The notes under the pieces: model-generated | What the model saw: the letters and a program-made list of their open reading frames with translations, nothing else | The model's database searches: none | Told to the model about the DNA's origin: nothing | Shown: positions 17,709 through 27,592 of the stretch, piece by piece | How the letters are laid out: each line of letters starts with the position of its first letter | Numbering within the stretch: position 1 is the first letter of the stretch | Program-made: the position numbers and the translations under genes | NCBI RefSeq assembly: GCF_900113705.1 | Contig: NZ_FOQI01000012.1 | Location: forward strand, 1 to 64,000 | DNA length: 64,000 nucleotides | Reading direction: 5' to 3' | Source: Collimonas sp. OK307 | GTDB taxonomy: Bacteria > Pseudomonadota > Gammaproteobacteria > Burkholderiales > Burkholderiaceae_D

Positions 17709-18358
17709 GATTTTTGCATTCCTTTCGGTGTAAGCAGCCGCTGCAGGACTTGCAGCAGCAGGTCGGCGACAATCGCCAGCAAACTGATCAGTACCGCGCC
17801 GACTACCAGTTTTTGCATATTGCTTTGGCTGATGGCATGCAGGATCAAGACGCCCAGACCGCCCGCGCCGATAATCGCAGCCACGGCCATCACGCCGATA
17901 TTCATTACCACGGCGGTGCGGACGCCGCCGAGGATGACTGGTACCGACAAAGGTAAATCGACCAGCCGCAGCCGCTGCCAGAAGGTCATGCCGATGCCGA
18001 TGCCGGCTTCCTTGATGTTGTGGTCGATGCCATCCAGCGCCAGATAGGTGTTGCGCATGATCGGCAACAACGAGTACAGGAATACCGCCGTAATCGCAGG
18101 CAGCGGCCCGAGTCCCTGGCCGAAGCGGGAAAACAACGGGATCATCAAACCGAACAAGGCGATCGACGGCAGCGTCAGGATCACGGTAGCCAGGCCCATC
18201 ATCGGGCTGGCCAGCCAGCGATGGCGGATCATCACAATCCCCAGCGGCACGCCGATCAAGATGGCCAGGCCGACGGCAACGCCTACCAGCATCAGATGCT
18301 GGATGGTGAGATGCAGGATTTCAGGCCAGGCGCTTAGTAAATAATTAAACAATGTCAT
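17705..18358 (-). CDS. Quaternary-amine ABC transporter permease (YehW-like)
   Basis: 217 residues with about five or six transmembrane helices and the binding-protein-dependent permease EAA-type loop (ALDGIDHNIKEAGIGIGMTF). The G-G-V-R-T segment GGVRTAVVMNIGVMAVAAII is characteristic of ProW/OpuCB/YehW permeases for glycine betaine, choline or related solutes. It overlaps the ATPase gene by 4 nt and follows the binding protein gene by 15 nt. It is one of two distinct permeases in the operon, so the channel is probably heterodimeric. Confidence 0.9.
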   Translation of the reverse strand: MTLFNYLLSAWPEILHLTIQHLMLVGVAVGLAILIGVPLGIVMIRHRWLASPMMGLATVILTLPSIALFGLMIPLFSRFGQGLGPLPAITAVFLYSLLPIMRNTYLALDGIDHNIKEAGIGIGMTFWQRLRLVDLPLSVPVILGGVRTAVVMNIGVMAVAAIIGAGGLGVLILHAISQSNMQKLVVGAVLISLLAIVADLLLQVLQRLLTPKGMQKS

Positions 18359-18373
18359 GTTGCATCCTCATCC

Positions 18374-19324
18374 TTATATCAAGCCTTCCGCGCGCAGAAA
18401 ATCTGCGGCAACCTGCGCTATCGGCAACTGATCGATATCGACCTTTTTATTCATCTCGGTCATCTTGGCGGTATCGATCCTGGCTGACAGCGCGTTCAAC
18501 TGTTCGGCGAGCTGCGGGTTGGCGTCCAGGATTTCCTTGCGCACCACCGGCACCGCACTGTAAAAGGGGAAGAAGCCTTTGTTATCCTGCAGCAGCTTCA
18601 GATTGAAGCCCTGGACCCGACCGTCTGAAGAATAGGTCAGCCCGACATTCAGCTGGTCGTTGTTCAAGGCGGTGTACACCAGGCCCGGATCCATCTGCTT
18701 GACCTCGCTTCGGTCCAGATTGAAGCCATACAGCGCTTGCAGCGGCGCCAGGCCGTCGGCGCGCGAAGCAAATTCAAAATCGACTCCCATCAGATATTTT
18801 TTATCGGGATCTTGCTGCCGAGCCTGGTTAATCTTGTTTGCCAGGTCTTCGATGGTATTCAAACCCTCTTCATCGGCGCGCTTGCGCGGCACAGCCAGCG
18901 CATAGGTATTGTTCAATGCAGACGGATTCAGCCAGACCAGGTTCTTGGGCGCATCCAGCGCCTTGACCCTTTGATAGGATTGATCCTGGTCCAGCTTCTC
19001 ATCTATCTTGTTGTACACAATCAAGGCAGTGCCGGTGTAATCCCAGACGATATCGATTTGCCCGCTTTCCAGCGCCTGCCGCATGATGGTGGTGCCGAGG
19101 CCGTTCTTCAGATCGATGGTGTATCCCTTGGCGTTCAGGTATTGCTGCGTCATGGACGACAGAATCAATTGCTCGGTAAAGTTCTTGCCGCCGACCACCA
19201 GATTGGCTGCGCTCGCATGCGTCATGCCGAACAGGCCAAGCGTAAAAACCAGCAACGCACTTATATGTGACGCTGCAATGCGTGGCGCTGTAATACGCAA
19301 CGCCGTAATACCTCGATTACTCAT
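18374..19324 (-). CDS. Quaternary-amine ABC transporter substrate-binding protein (OsmF-like)
   Basis: 316 residues from the ATG at 19324 with AAAGGA upstream. A signal peptide (SALLVFTLGLFGMTHASA) is followed by the OpuAC/OsmF-type fold: NLVVGGKNFTEQLILSSMTQ, GTTIMRQALESGQIDIVWDY, and TGTAL. Four members of this family bind betaine-like cations in an aromatic box; which ones here is unknown. The periplasmic protein would deliver substrate to the permeases encoded at either side. The gene order permease-binding protein-permease-ATPase differs slightly from yehZYXW of E. coli. Confidence 0.9.
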   Translation of the reverse strand: MSNRGITALRITAPRIAASHISALLVFTLGLFGMTHASAANLVVGGKNFTEQLILSSMTQQYLNAKGYTIDLKNGLGTTIMRQALESGQIDIVWDYTGTALIVYNKIDEKLDQDQSYQRVKALDAPKNLVWLNPSALNNTYALAVPRKRADEEGLNTIEDLANKINQARQQDPDKKYLMGVDFEFASRADGLAPLQALYGFNLDRSEVKQMDPGLVYTALNNDQLNVGLTYSSDGRVQGFNLKLLQDNKGFFPFYSAVPVVRKEILDANPQLAEQLNALSARIDTAKMTEMNKKVDIDQLPIAQVAADFLRAEGLI

Positions 19325-19353
19325 GTATGTTTCCTTTTCAGAATTGGCAGGCA

Positions 19354-20070
19354 TCAGCGCAACAGCCCGCGTTTGCTCAGGTAGGCATTGCTGCCCAGCG
19401 AGACGATCGCATCCAGCATCAGCGCCAGCACCGCGGTGGCGGTAGCGCCCAGCAGCAGTTGCCCGTGGTTGTTCAGGTAGATGCCTGGGAAGATCAGGCC
19501 GCCCAGGCTTTCGCCGCCAATCAGGATCGACAACGGTGCGGTGCCGACAATGATCGCCAATGCGGTGCGCACACCGCCGACGATGATCGGCAGCGCATTC
19601 GGCAGCTCGACCCGAAACAACACCTGCAGCGGCTTCATGCCGATGCCCTTGGCCGCCTCCTTCATGGACGGCGAGACCTGCTTCAATCCTTCATAGGTAT
19701 TGCGCACGATAGGCAGCAGCGCTGCCAGCCACAAGGCGATGATGGCCGGCTTGTCGCCGATGCCGAACAAGGCCAGCGCCAGCGCCAGTACTGCCATCGA
19801 GGGGATGGTGTTGCCGATATTGAAGATTTGCATCCACTTTTCGGCATGCCGCGCGAAATAGGGCCGGCTTAGCACGATGCCGGCAGGAATGCCGCACAGC
19901 AGCGCCAGCGACATCGACCAGCCGACCAGGATCAGGTGACGGCCGGTGTAATAAATCAGGTCGCCCTGGTATTGATGGATAACCGCGGGCCCGATCGACC
20001 AGCCAATGGCAGCCACGACCAAAATGGTGACGGCTGCGCCAACCATGGCGTTGCGATAGCGATTCGTCAT
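19354..20070 (-). CDS. Quaternary-amine ABC transporter permease (YehY-like), first gene of the operon
   Basis: 238 residues from the ATG at 20070, which has a strong AAGGGAG seven bases upstream; the frame remains open for 87 codons further but that part is the mRNA leader. About six transmembrane helices and the conserved loop GLKQVSPSMKEAAKGIGMKP, then GGVRTALAIIVGTAPLSILI, as in the partner permease. It is followed 29 nt later by the binding-protein gene. Confidence 0.9.
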   Translation of the reverse strand: MTNRYRNAMVGAAVTILVVAAIGWSIGPAVIHQYQGDLIYYTGRHLILVGWSMSLALLCGIPAGIVLSRPYFARHAEKWMQIFNIGNTIPSMAVLALALALFGIGDKPAIIALWLAALLPIVRNTYEGLKQVSPSMKEAAKGIGMKPLQVLFRVELPNALPIIVGGVRTALAIIVGTAPLSILIGGESLGGLIFPGIYLNNHGQLLLGATATAVLALMLDAIVSLGSNAYLSKRGLLR

Positions 20071-20351
20071 GCTTACTCCCTTGCATATGCAGCGGCGGCA
20101 CGGAACCGCATAGGCGTAGCCGGTACCTGTCAGCGCGACATACAACTTCAATTTTTTTATGATCTCGTCCGGTCTTCCCGCGGGGAGGACATTGAACAAG
20201 CCGACTGCCGCATGGGGCGGCAAAGAATGCGAGAACTTTCTCGACTTTGATGAAACTCCGGCGCTGCCGAAGCGTGAGACAACCCGCTGACGCGAGTCAC
20301 GAAACCCAAAAATGTGCCGTTGAGGCAGCACGATGTTGTTGAGAGTTTGCC

Positions 20352-20380
20352 ATTATAGCTAATTTCCTTGATGACGTCCA
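20352..20380 (-). promoter_or_regulatory. Candidate promoter of the quaternary-amine ABC operon
   Basis: On the minus strand TATAAT (20357-20352) is preceded, 17 bp upstream, by TGGACG (20380-20375), a 4/6 -35. Transcription from here would leave a leader of about 275 nt before the ATG at 20070. No known riboswitch is recognised in the leader. The rest of the 20071-20515 gap shows no gene. Confidence 0.4.
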
Positions 20381-20515
20381 GTAATGGTATTGGCGAAAGC
20401 TATTACCGGAATGTCTTAAGATCAGAATAACGCAGGATTTACCCAATAAATGCCGGGAAAATTTGATTCTTATAGTAATAAAACGTGGGGAGATAGAGGG
20501 CGGATACAACTTGTC

Positions 20516-20556
20516 GAAGACGTCGCCATGGTTGGCTAACCATGGCGACGTCCTCG
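20516..20556 (-). terminator. Long stem-loop downstream of eda
   Basis: GACGTCGCCATGGTT and its exact complement (15 bp, extended to about 18 with one wobble) flank a 4-nt loop, 14 bp after the eda stop on the minus strand. There is no clear U tract, so it may be a transcription terminator of an unusual kind or a 3'-end stabiliser of the edd-eda mRNA. Confidence 0.6.
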
Positions 20557-20569
20557 GGAGGGAGATAAC

Positions 20570-21226
20570 TTAGAGCGCCTTGCGCAACTTGCTGGCAGCC
20601 GCAGCCAGTGCGGTAATGCGCGCCCAGTCGCCAGACTTCAGCAGTTCCTTCGGCGTCAGCCAGGAGCCGCCGACGCAGGCCACGTTTTTGCAGGCCAGGA
20701 AATCCGGCGCGCTATCCAGCGAAATGCCGCCAGTCGGACAAAAAGTCACGTCGCCCAAAGGACCGGCAATCGCATTCAACATGCCGATACCGCCCGCCGG
20801 CACTGCCGGGAACAGCTTCAACTGGCGAAAACCCGCTTCACGCGCAGCCATTACTTCTGATGGCGTCATCACGCCCGGCAGCAAAGGCAGGCCGCTAGAC
20901 TTGGCGGCAGCGATCAGGGCAGGCGTCAAACCTGGAGAAACGCCGAACACCGCACCCGCGTCACGGGCCGCAACGAATTCGTCAGCCTGGGTCAAGGTAC
21001 CGACGCCGACAATCGCGCCCGGCACTTGCTCGGCGATGGCCCGGATTGCCGGCAAACCATGCACCGTGCGCAAAGTCACTTCAAGTACCCGAATCCCACC
21101 GGCGACCAAGGCTTTAGCCAGAGGTACCGCATGTTCGATATCATCGATCGCAATCACCGGAATCACCGGCGATGCACGCATGATGTCTAACAGTTCGTTG
21201 CCATAAAGGAGATTTGTGGATGTCAT
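20570..21226 (-). CDS. eda: 2-keto-3-deoxy-6-phosphogluconate aldolase
   Basis: 218 residues. The Schiff-base Lys137 lies in FRQLKLFPA and the catalytic Glu49 in [19 protein letters not shown] and FCPTGGIS are class I aldolase phosphate-binding motifs. It splits KDPG to pyruvate and glyceraldehyde-3-phosphate, the last step of the Entner-Doudoroff pathway. Its ATG overlaps the edd stop codon by 4 nt, so edd-eda is translationally coupled. Confidence 0.97.
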   Translation of the reverse strand: MTSTNLLYGNELLDIMRASPVIPVIAIDDIEHAVPLAKALVAGGIRVLEVTLRTVHGLPAIRAIAEQVPGAIVGVGTLTQADEFVAARDAGAVFGVSPGLTPALIAAAKSSGLPLLPGVMTPSEVMAAREAGFRQLKLFPAVPAGGIGMLNAIAGPLGDVTFCPTGGISLDSAPDFLACKNVACVGGSWLTPKELLKSGDWARITALAAAASKLRKAL

Positions 21227-23103
21227 ATCGTTGCTTTCTGTGGTTGTTCAGAATGATCGGCGGATTCGGTGCCATGCAAAACAGGCGGCAAGCCAAAGCT
21301 GGTGGCGCCCTCTTCAGCCGCACTGACCGTGTTGCGGAACATCGCAAACAGCTCGCGGCCCATGCCGACGTGATTGGCAGACAAATCGGTCACCAATGGC
21401 TGGCGCTGCGCCCATTCTTCGGCAGGTACCAAGGCTTCCAGTATACCCTGCTCGGCATCCATGCGGATCATGTCGCCAGTCCGCACCAGAGCCAGCGGGC
21501 CGCCGGCCAGGACTTCCGGCGTCACGTGGATTGCCGCCGGCACCTTGCCTGAGGCGCCCGACATGCGGCCATCCGTAACCAGGGCCACATGGCGGCCGGC
21601 ATCCTGCAAAATGCCCAGCGCTGGCGTCAAGGCGTGCAATTCCGGCATGCCGTTGGCACGCGGGCCTTGATGACTCAGCACCGCGATAAAATCGCGATCC
21701 AGTTCGCCGGCGCGGAAGGCTTTCATGAACGCTTCTTGCGAATGGAACACAACCGCCGGCGCCTGCACTACCCAATGCTCTTTCTTCACTGCGGAAATCT
21801 TGATGACTGAACGCCCCAGGTTGCCGGTCAGCAGGCGCAAGCCGCCGTCGGCAGAAAATGGCGCGGTCGCCGTCCGCAATACCGAGTCGTCACCGCTCAA
21901 TGCCGGCGCCGGCTTGAACACGACCGACCCGCCTTCCAGGAAGGGCTCGGCGCAATGCGCGCGCAGGCTGTCGCCGAGGATGGTTTTGACATCTTCGTGC
22001 ATCAAACCGGCATCCAGCAATTCACGAATCACGAAACCGGTGCCGCCGGCGGCATGGAAGTGATTGACGTCGGCATCGCCATTCGGATAAATCCGGGTCA
22101 CCAGCGGGACGACGGCTGACAGCGCGTCGAAATCGTTCCAGTCGATGACAATCCCGGCGGCCTTGGCAATCGCCACCAGATGCAGAGTGTGGTTGGTAGA
22201 ACCGCCGGTCGCCAGCAAAGTGACGATGGCGTTGACGATGCTTTTCTCGCTGACCACATGGCCAACCGGCAGGTACTGATTGCCACGGTCGGTGATCTTC
22301 AAAGCCTGGCGCGCCGCTTCGGCAGTCAGTGCGTCACGCAGCGGCGTATTCGGGGTGATGAATGCAGAGCCTGGCAGATGCAAGCCGAGCGCTTCCATCA
22401 GCATCTGGTTGCTGTTGGCGGTGCCGTAGAAAGTACAGGTGCCGGCGCTGTGATAAGACTGCGATTCCGCTTCCAGCAATTCGGCGCGGCCGATTTTTCC
22501 TTCAGCGTAGAGTTGGCGAATCTTCACCTTCTCTTTGTTGCTCATGCCGCTGGTCATCGGTCCACCAGGTATGAATACCGCCGGCAAATGACCGAAATGC
22601 AAGGCGCCGATCAACAGGCCCGGCACGATCTTGTCGCAGATGCCGAGATATACGGCGGCGTCGAACATGTTGTGCGACAGCGCAATCGCCGTCGCCATCG
22701 CAATCGCATCGCGCGAGAACAAAGACAATTCCATCCCCGGCTGCCCTTGCGTCACACCGTCGCACATCGCTGGCGTACCGCCGGCAAACTGGGCGACACC
22801 GCCGGCGGCGTGGACCGCATCCTTGATAATTTGCGGAAAGCGCTCGAACGGTTGATGTGCAGACAACATGTCGTTATACGACGACACGATCGCAATTGAT
22901 GAACTTTTATCCTGTTTCAGTCTCAACTTGTCATTGGTTGGAAACGCGGCAAAGCCGTGTGCAAGATTGGTACATGACAGCGCTCCACGCTGCACATCCT
23001 GTCGGCGCGCATGCTCCAGGCGCGCCAGATAGGCGCTGCGATAAGGCTGGCTGCGGGCAACGATACGTTCGGTGACTTTGGCGACGCTGGCTTGAACAGA
23101 CAT
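21223..23103 (-). CDS. edd: 6-phosphogluconate dehydratase
   Basis: 626 residues, the normal length for Edd. The IlvD/Edd signatures [11 protein letters not shown] and [20 protein letters not shown] are present; the cysteine of CDK and two others (TPAMCDG, SAGTCTF) are expected ligands of the [4Fe-4S] cluster. It dehydrates 6-phosphogluconate to KDPG. It is the first gene of edd-eda and is divergent from pgi; a HexR-like box lies 28 bp before its start. Confidence 0.97.
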   Translation of the reverse strand: MSVQASVAKVTERIVARSQPYRSAYLARLEHARRQDVQRGALSCTNLAHGFAAFPTNDKLRLKQDKSSSIAIVSSYNDMLSAHQPFERFPQIIKDAVHAAGGVAQFAGGTPAMCDGVTQGQPGMELSLFSRDAIAMATAIALSHNMFDAAVYLGICDKIVPGLLIGALHFGHLPAVFIPGGPMTSGMSNKEKVKIRQLYAEGKIGRAELLEAESQSYHSAGTCTFYGTANSNQMLMEALGLHLPGSAFITPNTPLRDALTAEAARQALKITDRGNQYLPVGHVVSEKSIVNAIVTLLATGGSTNHTLHLVAIAKAAGIVIDWNDFDALSAVVPLVTRIYPNGDADVNHFHAAGGTGFVIRELLDAGLMHEDVKTILGDSLRAHCAEPFLEGGSVVFKPAPALSGDDSVLRTATAPFSADGGLRLLTGNLGRSVIKISAVKKEHWVVQAPAVVFHSQEAFMKAFRAGELDRDFIAVLSHQGPRANGMPELHALTPALGILQDAGRHVALVTDGRMSGASGKVPAAIHVTPEVLAGGPLALVRTGDMIRMDAEQGILEALVPAEEWAQRQPLVTDLSANHVGMGRELFAMFRNTVSAAEEGATSFGLPPVLHGTESADHSEQPQKATI

Positions 23104-23130
23104 GATTTGATCCTTGAAACAGTAGAGATT

Positions 23131-23145
23131 TGAAATTTTACTACA
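23131..23145 (-). promoter_or_regulatory. Putative HexR operator upstream of edd
   Basis: Minus strand TGTAGTAAAATTTCA, close to the imperfect palindrome TGTAGTNNNACTACA expected for HexR-type regulators. It lies between 28 and 42 bp before the edd start codon, in the place of a leader or promoter-proximal operator. Assignment is by motif only. Confidence 0.6.
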
Positions 23146-23348
23146 AAATAATGCGGCGACGTTAACTCAGCATCCTTTTTATCATCATTACCTGCGCATG
23201 ACCGTATTTTTGAAGCAGGCAAGCCCTACCCAGGCAATTGCACTATTAGCCATACGACAAACTATCACGTTTGTCTGGAGAAAACGGCTGGCGACGTGGT
23301 TGAGAGAAAGTGCCAAACAACTCCAGACAGGTATATTACAAAATAATT

Positions 23349-23363
23349 TGTAGTGAAATTACC
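23349..23363 (+). promoter_or_regulatory. Putative HexR operator upstream of pgi
   Basis: TGTAGTGAAATTACC lies 53 bp before the pgi ATG and overlaps a second palindrome TACAAAATAATTTGTA. Together with the box at 23131 it fills the 312-bp divergent edd/pgi region, which contains no gene. Confidence 0.55.
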
Positions 23364-23415
23364 AGCAACGTTGTATAGTCGTATAAATTCCCGACTTACA
23401 ATAAAGACTCCGGAT

Positions 23416-25086
23416 ATGCCACAACCAGCGCTTAATACTACCGCCAGCTTCCAAGCCTTGCATGCACATTACGCAGCAGTCAAAGATTTATCGTTGCGCG
23501 AACTGTTTGCCGCTCCGCCTTCCCCCCCCGCCTCGTCGCGCTTTGAACAGTTCTCGCTCAAGGCGGCTGGCTTATTCCTGGATTATGCAAAAAACAATGT
23601 GACGTCGGAGACCATGGCGCATTTGTTTGCCCTGGCCCGCGAACGCAAGGTCGAAACACAACGCCAGGCGATGTTTGCCGGCGCAAAAATCAATACCACC
23701 GAACACCGTGCCGTACTGCACACGGCCCTGCGGGCACCGCGCCTGCCGGCGCTGGATCTTGACGGCCAGCACATCAGCGCCGACGTGCATGCCGTCCTGC
23801 AGAGAATTCAGACATTCACCACCGCACTACGTTCCGGAGCATGGCTGGGATACAACGGCAAGCCGATCACGGATATCGTCAATATCGGCATCGGCGGCTC
23901 CGATCTCGGCCCCAAAATGGTATGCCAGGCGCTACGCCCTTATCAACGGGCCGACCTGCATCTGCACTTCGTCTCCAACGTCGATGGCGACGATCTTGAT
24001 GCCGTGCTGCAGCAAGTCGATCCGCAAACCACACTCTTCGTAATTGCTTCGAAAACCTTCACAACAGCAGAAACCATGATGAACGCGCACTCCGCGCGCA
24101 ACTGGTTTTTGCAGAATGCGACCGGCGCGCAAGAGTCTGATCTGCGCAAGCACTTCGTTGCGGTCTCCACCAATGTCGAGGGTGTCACAGCGTTCGGCAT
24201 CGATGCCGCCAATATGTTCCCGTTCTGGGACTGGGTCGGCGGCCGTTATTCGGTGTGGTCGTCGATTGGCTTGTCGGTAGCGCTGGCGGTCGGCTTCGAC
24301 CAGTTCAGCGAATTCCTGGCCGGTGCACACGCCATGGACCAGCACTTCCAAAGCGCGCCGCTGGAACAGAACATGCCGGTGATCCTGGCTTTGCTGGGCA
24401 TCTGGTACCGCAATTTCTTCGATTACCGCTCCGTCTCGATTGCACCCTACCATCAGGATCTGGGAAATTTCCCTTCCTATCTGCAGCAACTGGAAATGGA
24501 AAGCAACGGCAAGCGCGTCACCCTCGACGGCCGTGCGGTTGATGCTGCCACCTGCCCGGTTATCTGGGGCAATGTCGGCACTAACGGCCAGCACGCTTAC
24601 TTTCAATTGCTGCATCAGGGCACTGACATTACGCCGGTCGATTTCATCGCAACACTGACCGCCAGCCATCACTTGCCTGGCCACCAGGCCGCACTGCTGG
24701 CCAATTGTTTCGCCCAGTCGGAAGCGCTGATGCGCGGAAAGCATGCCGATGAAGTGCAAGCCGAAATGCAGGCCAAAGGCATGCCGCCGGAACAAATCGC
24801 TGCTTTGCTGCCGCATCGCACCTTCCCTGGCAATCGCCCTAGCAACACCATCTTGATGGAAGCACTGACCCCCGCCAACCTGGGCGCGCTGATCGCCTTG
24901 TACGAACATAAAGTATTCGTCCAGGGCCTTATCTGGGACGTCAACAGTTTCGATCAATGGGGTGTCGAGCTGGGTAAGGTTTTGGCAAGCAATATATTGA
25001 ACGAACTGACTGCTGCTCCTGTCCCGCAAGGTCACGACAGTTCGACCAACGGCTTGATTGCGATGGCGCGTACGGCATTGTCATAA
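23416..25086 (+). CDS. pgi: Glucose-6-phosphate isomerase
   Basis: 556 residues from the ATG at 23416 (homologs begin near ...ALNTTASFQALHAHY); the frame is open 21 codons further up. Both family signatures are present: DWVGGRYSVWSSIGLS and GLIWDVNSFDQWGVELGK. SIS-type sugar-phosphate loops include IGIGGSDLGP and ASKTFTTAETM. It interconverts glucose-6-P and fructose-6-P, which is how fructose-6-P made by the fructokinase downstream could enter the Entner-Doudoroff pathway. It begins the pgi-zwf-hexR-isomerase-fructokinase run. Confidence 0.96.
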   Translation: MPQPALNTTASFQALHAHYAAVKDLSLRELFAAPPSPPASSRFEQFSLKAAGLFLDYAKNNVTSETMAHLFALARERKVETQRQAMFAGAKINTTEHRAVLHTALRAPRLPALDLDGQHISADVHAVLQRIQTFTTALRSGAWLGYNGKPITDIVNIGIGGSDLGPKMVCQALRPYQRADLHLHFVSNVDGDDLDAVLQQVDPQTTLFVIASKTFTTAETMMNAHSARNWFLQNATGAQESDLRKHFVAVSTNVEGVTAFGIDAANMFPFWDWVGGRYSVWSSIGLSVALAVGFDQFSEFLAGAHAMDQHFQSAPLEQNMPVILALLGIWYRNFFDYRSVSIAPYHQDLGNFPSYLQQLEMESNGKRVTLDGRAVDAATCPVIWGNVGTNGQHAYFQLLHQGTDITPVDFIATLTASHHLPGHQAALLANCFAQSEALMRGKHADEVQAEMQAKGMPPEQIAALLPHRTFPGNRPSNTILMEALTPANLGALIALYEHKVFVQGLIWDVNSFDQWGVELGKVLASNILNELTAAPVPQGHDSSTNGLIAMARTALS

Positions 25087-25111
25087 CGGGGTTACATGTC
25101 ATTCATACATT

Positions 25112-25143
25112 CTCGTCATTCCCGCGTTCGCGGGAATGACGAG
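25112..25143 (+). repeat. Perfect palindrome between pgi and zwf
   Basis: Two exact 15-bp arms (25112-25126 and 25129-25143, CTCGTCATTCCCGCG and its complement) with a 2-nt loop. Palindromes built on GTCATTCCCGCG are dispersed in many proteobacterial genomes. Here T-rich sequence follows, so it might also attenuate transcription between pgi and zwf. Confidence 0.75.
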
Positions 25144-25184
25144 GGTTTTAAAAAAGCGGTAGTAATTTATAGGTCTCACTTATC

Positions 25185-26657
25185 ATGGCTCTTGCAGAAT
25201 TTGATTTGGCAATCTTTGGCGGCACCGGCGACCTGGCAATGCGTAAGCTGCTGCCGGCAATGTATGCGCGCGACCGCGCTAACGATCTTCCGCCGGATGC
25301 ACGCATCCTGTGCATCGGACGGCATGACAGCAGCGACGAAGACTTCATCAAGCACGTAGAGCGGGACGCCAAGCCGCACGTCAGCAAGGAAAGCTTCGAT
25401 ACCACCGTCTGGCAACGCTTTTGCAAGCGCATCAAGTATGTCGGCATGGACGCCACCGATGCAGCTTCCTACCAAGCCCTGGTCGAAGCCATGCGCCCTG
25501 ACCACGCGATTACCAATGTGTTTTACCTGGCGACGCCGCCTAGCCTGTTCTCGAAAATCTGCAAGAACCTGGCTGCCAGCGGCCTCGCCACTTCCAACTC
25601 ACGCGTGGTGCTGGAAAAACCTTTGGGCCGCGACCTCGCCAGCGCCAAGCAGATCAATGCCGAAGTCGGCCAGGTATTTGCCGAATCGCAGATTTTCCGT
25701 ATCGATCACTATCTCGGTAAAGAGACTGTGCAAAACCTGCTGGCGCTACGCTTCGGCAATGTATTGTTTGAACCGCTGTGGCGCCGCGAATGGATTTCCG
25801 ATGTACAGATCACCATCGCCGAGCAACTCGGCGTCGGCAACCGCATGGGTTACTACGAAACTTCGGGCGCCTTGCGCGACATGCTGCAAAATCACTTGCT
25901 GCAACTGCTATGTATCGTCGCCATGGAGCCGCCGGTATCGATTACTCCGGATGCAGTACGTGATGAAAAACTCAAAGTACTGCGTTCGCTAAAACGCTTC
26001 ACGCCGACCACGCTAGCGCACAATGTGGTGCGTGGACAATATCGTTCCGGTCACGTCGAAGGTGTCGCCGTGCCAGGCTATCGCAAAGAGGCCGACGCCA
26101 ATCCGCAGTCACGCACGGAAACCTTTGTGGCACTGAAGGCTGAAGTCGATACCTGGCGCTGGGCCGGCGTGCCGTTTTACCTGCGCACCGGTAAACGCAT
26201 GGCCGATTCACTAGCCGAGATCGTGATTCGCTTCAAGACCATTCCGCATTCGATTTTCGCCCAGCCGAACAGCAGCTTCGAACCGAACTGCCTGGTAATC
26301 CGCTTGCAGCCGGATGAAGGCCTGACCCTGAACCTGATGGCCAAAACCCCGGGCGACGGCATGCGCCTGAAACCGGTCGAGCTGGAACTGAATTTCCGCG
26401 AAAGCTTCAAATCGCCGCGCATGGAAGCCTATGAACGATTGCTGCTGGACGTCTTGCGCGGCCAGTTGACCTTGTTCATGCGCAGCGACGAACTGGAAGC
26501 GGCATGGGAATGGGTAGAACCGATCCTGGAATTCTGGGATCAGGAAGAAGACGATCCGATTCCTTACACCGCCGGCACCTGGGGCCCGGCAGCGGCCAGC
26601 GCCCTGATTGCACGCGACGGCTTGCAATGGCGTGAAGAATCGCTGCCCGAACTGTAA
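25185..26657 (+). CDS. zwf: Glucose-6-phosphate 1-dehydrogenase (copy 1)
   Basis: 490 residues. N-terminal coenzyme motif FGGTGDLAMRKLLPAMY, substrate motif RIDHYLGKE at residues 172-180, and EKPLGRDL are diagnostic. It oxidises glucose-6-P to 6-phosphoglucono-delta-lactone with NADP+ or NAD+. A second, diverged copy lies at 34389-35864. It follows pgi by 98 bp and precedes hexR by 17 bp, so zwf-hexR are surely cotranscribed. No pgl is found beside it. Confidence 0.96.
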   Translation: MALAEFDLAIFGGTGDLAMRKLLPAMYARDRANDLPPDARILCIGRHDSSDEDFIKHVERDAKPHVSKESFDTTVWQRFCKRIKYVGMDATDAASYQALVEAMRPDHAITNVFYLATPPSLFSKICKNLAASGLATSNSRVVLEKPLGRDLASAKQINAEVGQVFAESQIFRIDHYLGKETVQNLLALRFGNVLFEPLWRREWISDVQITIAEQLGVGNRMGYYETSGALRDMLQNHLLQLLCIVAMEPPVSITPDAVRDEKLKVLRSLKRFTPTTLAHNVVRGQYRSGHVEGVAVPGYRKEADANPQSRTETFVALKAEVDTWRWAGVPFYLRTGKRMADSLAEIVIRFKTIPHSIFAQPNSSFEPNCLVIRLQPDEGLTLNLMAKTPGDGMRLKPVELELNFRESFKSPRMEAYERLLLDVLRGQLTLFMRSDELEAAWEWVEPILEFWDQEEDDPIPYTAGTWGPAAASALIARDGLQWREESLPEL

Positions 26658-26674
26658 CCGGATCAGGACACAGA

Positions 26675-27535
26675 ATGACAATGCTACTGGATGCGATCAA
26701 GACCCAGATCGACTTGCTGTCGAAGTCTGAGAAAAAGGTCGCATTGACCATTCTTGATAATCCACAGCTGGCGCTGGCAGAAAATATCACCGCCCTGGCC
26801 AAGAACGCACAAGTATCGGAACCGACGGTAGTGCGGTTTTGCCGCGCCATCGGTTACGAGGGCTGGCATGATTTCAAGCTGAAGCTGGCGCAAAGCCTGG
26901 CGGTGGCCCTGCCGGGCGCCAACGAAATGCTGGCGCAAGACGACATCGCCGCCGATCTGGTCAACAAGATTTGCAGCCGCTCGATTAACACCTTGCTCGA
27001 TCTGCGCAACCATTTAAGCGCCGATGCGATCCAGCGAGCGCTGGATGTTTTGCTCAAGGCGAACAAGATCGAGTTCTATGGCCAGGGCACTTCGGGTATC
27101 GTCGCCGCGGACGCTCAACATAAGTTTTTCCGCTCCGGCGTCCCTACCGTCGCCTACTCCGATCCGCATATCCACAGCATCGCAGCCTCGCTGTTGCAGC
27201 CGGGCGATGCGGTGGTCGCCATCTCGCAGCGCGGCGGCAACGCGGCCCTGTTGCGCAGCGTCCAGCTGGCCAGAAAAGGCGGCGCGGATATCATCGTGCT
27301 TGGCCCCAGCGGCACGCCGCTGGCAGAACTGGCCACGGTGCTGGTGCCGATCGATCTGAGTTTCAATACCGATCCCTACACGCCCATCTCGGCACGCCTG
27401 GCGCATCTGGTGGTGATCGATATCCTGGCAGTCGGGCTGGCGCTCAAGCGAGGCCCTGAATTCCGCAAGAAAATGCAAAACGCGCAGAAAGCCTTGCAGC
27501 AGTTCGACATGCAGTTCGATTCGTTTTTCCGCTGA
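26675..27535 (+). CDS. hexR: HexR-type transcriptional regulator (RpiR family, stand-alone)
   Basis: 286 residues. Residues 1-80 are an RpiR HTH (LSKSEKKVALTILDNPQLAL...ALAKNAQVSEPTVVRFCRAI), and residues about 115-260 a SIS sugar-phosphate-binding domain (IEFYGQGTSGIVAADAQHKF, VAISQRGGNAALLRSV). HexR in pseudomonads represses zwf, edd and gap and is released by KDPG. It directly follows zwf, the same order as in other betaproteobacteria. A paralogous domain is fused to glucokinase at 32292-34277. Confidence 0.9.
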   Translation: MTMLLDAIKTQIDLLSKSEKKVALTILDNPQLALAENITALAKNAQVSEPTVVRFCRAIGYEGWHDFKLKLAQSLAVALPGANEMLAQDDIAADLVNKICSRSINTLLDLRNHLSADAIQRALDVLLKANKIEFYGQGTSGIVAADAQHKFFRSGVPTVAYSDPHIHSIAASLLQPGDAVVAISQRGGNAALLRSVQLARKGGADIIVLGPSGTPLAELATVLVPIDLSFNTDPYTPISARLAHLVVIDILAVGLALKRGPEFRKKMQNAQKALQQFDMQFDSFFR

Positions 27536-27592
27536 TTTTTTGTTTTGTTAGTGGCGCGCTGCAAGCAGCCACGCACCTATAAAAATACCGAC

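Noticed and set aside
20071-20351. Riboswitch in the leader of the quaternary-amine ABC operon
   Set aside because: No known aptamer pattern was recognisable; the leader is only inferred from a weak promoter.
23932-25035. 367-codon open frame opposite pgi
   Set aside because: Antisense shadow; pgi carries both PGI signatures.
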